Program-made: the position numbers and the translations under genes
Shown here: positions 63,030-64,000 of the stretch, one piece after another
Layout of the letters: each line of letters begins with the position of its first letter
How positions within the stretch are numbered: the first letter of the stretch is position 1
Notes under the pieces: model-generated
What the model was told of the DNA's origin: nothing
Seen by the model: the letters and a program-made list of their open reading frames with translations, nothing else
Databases searched by the model: none
From: Oasisia sp. SBJ-2009
Taxonomy: Eukaryota; Annelida; Polychaeta; Sabellida; Siboglinidae
Length of the DNA: 64,000 nt
NCBI GenBank assembly: GCA_964017155.1
Contig: OZ024855.1
Span: forward strand, 4,503,190 to 4,567,189
Reading direction: 5' to 3'

Positions 63030-63518
63030 ATGCTACGTCTGCCTTTCACACTCGCATGGTATTGCATATTCAAAGAAATGTATTGGTCTAAATGTTGCAA
63101 GGTATACGGTGCACCAGTCTACTTGGTCTGTGTGCCCGGCCGTCCTCCATCCGTCCGTCGGTCCATCGCCCGCCGTCCGTCCGTCCGTTATCCGATCAAC
63201 TCGTTCATTCACCCACCTTCTCTGGACCGACCCGGCCCCAGCCGCAGCGACATCAACAAAGATGGCGAACCCGATTCGGATTCCTATTTCTGGTCTGTTT
63301 CCATGTCTACGGCATGCGATTTATTGGACAATATTTTGGGAAACCTGCGTCAGAGCACCGCCGCTCTTCCGTACCGTAAACACTCGCTCGGCCGTCCGGT
63401 GCATACACTGCAGGACTCGCAAATCGCTGGCTTTGATTTTTCATTAGCCAGACCTGTCTTCGTGGGTGCAATGTGTAGTATTATAGACCGATACATCGCT
63501 GATTTACTAACTCTTTGA
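63030..63518 (+). CDS. Possible terminal coding exon of an unidentified plus-strand gene
   Basis: A 162-codon frame whose second half (from about 63245) has mixed, coding-like composition and elevated GC/CpG compared with its surroundings. A possible acceptor (CCCCAGCCGCAG, ending 63246) precedes it. The first half is a TCCG-repeat-derived, low-complexity stretch and is not credible as protein. An alternative frame from an ATG with good context (ACAAAGATGG, about 63260) is also open for 61 codons, so the frame is unsettled. No family recognised. Confidence 0.2.
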   Translation: MLRLPFTLAWYCIFKEMYWSKCCKVYGAPVYLVCVPGRPPSVRRSIARRPSVRYPINSFIHPPSLDRPGPSRSDINKDGEPDSDSYFWSVSMSTACDLLDNILGNLRQSTAALPYRKHSLGRPVHTLQDSQIAGFDFSLARPVFVGAMCSIIDRYIADLLTL

Positions 63519-63972
63519 TGTTCAATGACGTCTCATTTCCCACGTTAAAGACAGTTTCTAGTCACCTATACCGCGAAGAACCAGCTGGCACAGAAATATT
63601 TCGAGCACATTCGACATATTTTCACCTCTTCGGGCTCTCAGTTAACTAGCGTCAAGCTATCGATTTCATACATATCATAGATATACTTTGTTGCTGCATT
63701 TAAATGTAAAAGCAAGAATCTTTTGTTTAAGAAATGTCTGGTGGTGGACCATCTCTCTTAACTATATTATGTGTAAAGATGTTTACTAATGTTACACTTT
63801 GTATATGAATTTGTAACCATTATTTAAATATGTGTCAGGGGTAAATTGACACAAAAGTCATTGACTTCAAATTTACCACTTTCAAACATTATATATTATA
63901 TATATTGTAGTTAGATTTGCCTGTTTTTATTGAGTTTTATTGTTGTTAAAATGTTCTGAGTACAACGTTCTG

Positions 63973-63978
63973 AATAAA
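63973..63978 (+). terminator. Possible polyadenylation signal
   Basis: AATAAA at the right edge of the window, 455 nt after the stop of the 63030-63518 frame. It would fit the end of a plus-strand transcript if that exon is real. Confidence 0.25.
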
Positions 63979-64000
63979 CTTTCATATAATATCTTACATC

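Overview
This is eukaryotic, metazoan nuclear DNA: genes broken by many small GT-AG introns, AT-rich flanks, abundant micro- and minisatellites, tRNA-derived SINEs and CR1/L2-like LINE remnants. Nothing bacterial, organellar or viral was seen. The proteins are clearly animal (HEXIM, ALIX, SNX4). An invertebrate, probably marine, fits best. Minisatellites that run across exon-intron borders recall what I remember being described for amphioxus (so-called mirage minisatellites at the Adh locus), so a cephalochordate is my leading but unproven guess.

Layout. 1-2.3 kb: compound microsatellite and a LINE 3' remnant. 2.4-3.3 kb (+): intronless HEXIM gene with a TATA box, encoding an inhibitor of the transcription kinase P-TEFb. 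3.3-16 kb: mostly non-coding, with minisatellites and a 1.35-kb TA-flanked inverted-repeat element. 16.1-40.7 kb (-): a complete 19-exon ALIX/PDCD6IP gene (ESCRT adaptor). 40.8-46.0 kb: a hairpin-rich stretch between two divergent genes, packed with palindromes centred on TGACGTCA. 46.0-55.0 kb (+): a complete 13-exon sorting nexin 4 gene. 58.4-61.9 kb (-): a five-exon gene for an unrecognised membrane protein of about 356 residues, with a 22-bp array just upstream of its start. 62.7-64 kb: nothing firmly assignable, possibly the end of a plus-strand transcript.

ALIX and SNX4 both act in endosomal membrane traffic and diverge from one palindromic interval, so shared regulation is possible but not shown. 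All exon models close in phase: ALIX 2826 nt (941 aa), SNX4 1305 nt (434 aa), the unknown gene 1071 nt (356 aa).

The most unusual feature is a recurrent architecture in which tandem arrays duplicate splice-site-containing segments. In ALIX, exons 4, 8, 10, 11 and 15 are each preceded by an array whose units carry a copy of the real acceptor plus the first bases of that exon. Exons 6 and 13 have arrays abutting the acceptor, and exon 18 is followed by four copies of its own donor. SNX4 exon 12 shows a related arrangement on both sides. The extreme case is ALIX exon 15: 46 acceptors spaced exactly 51 bp apart, all in frame and free of stops, so acceptor choice could add 0 to 45 copies of a 17-residue repeat to the V-domain/PRD junction.
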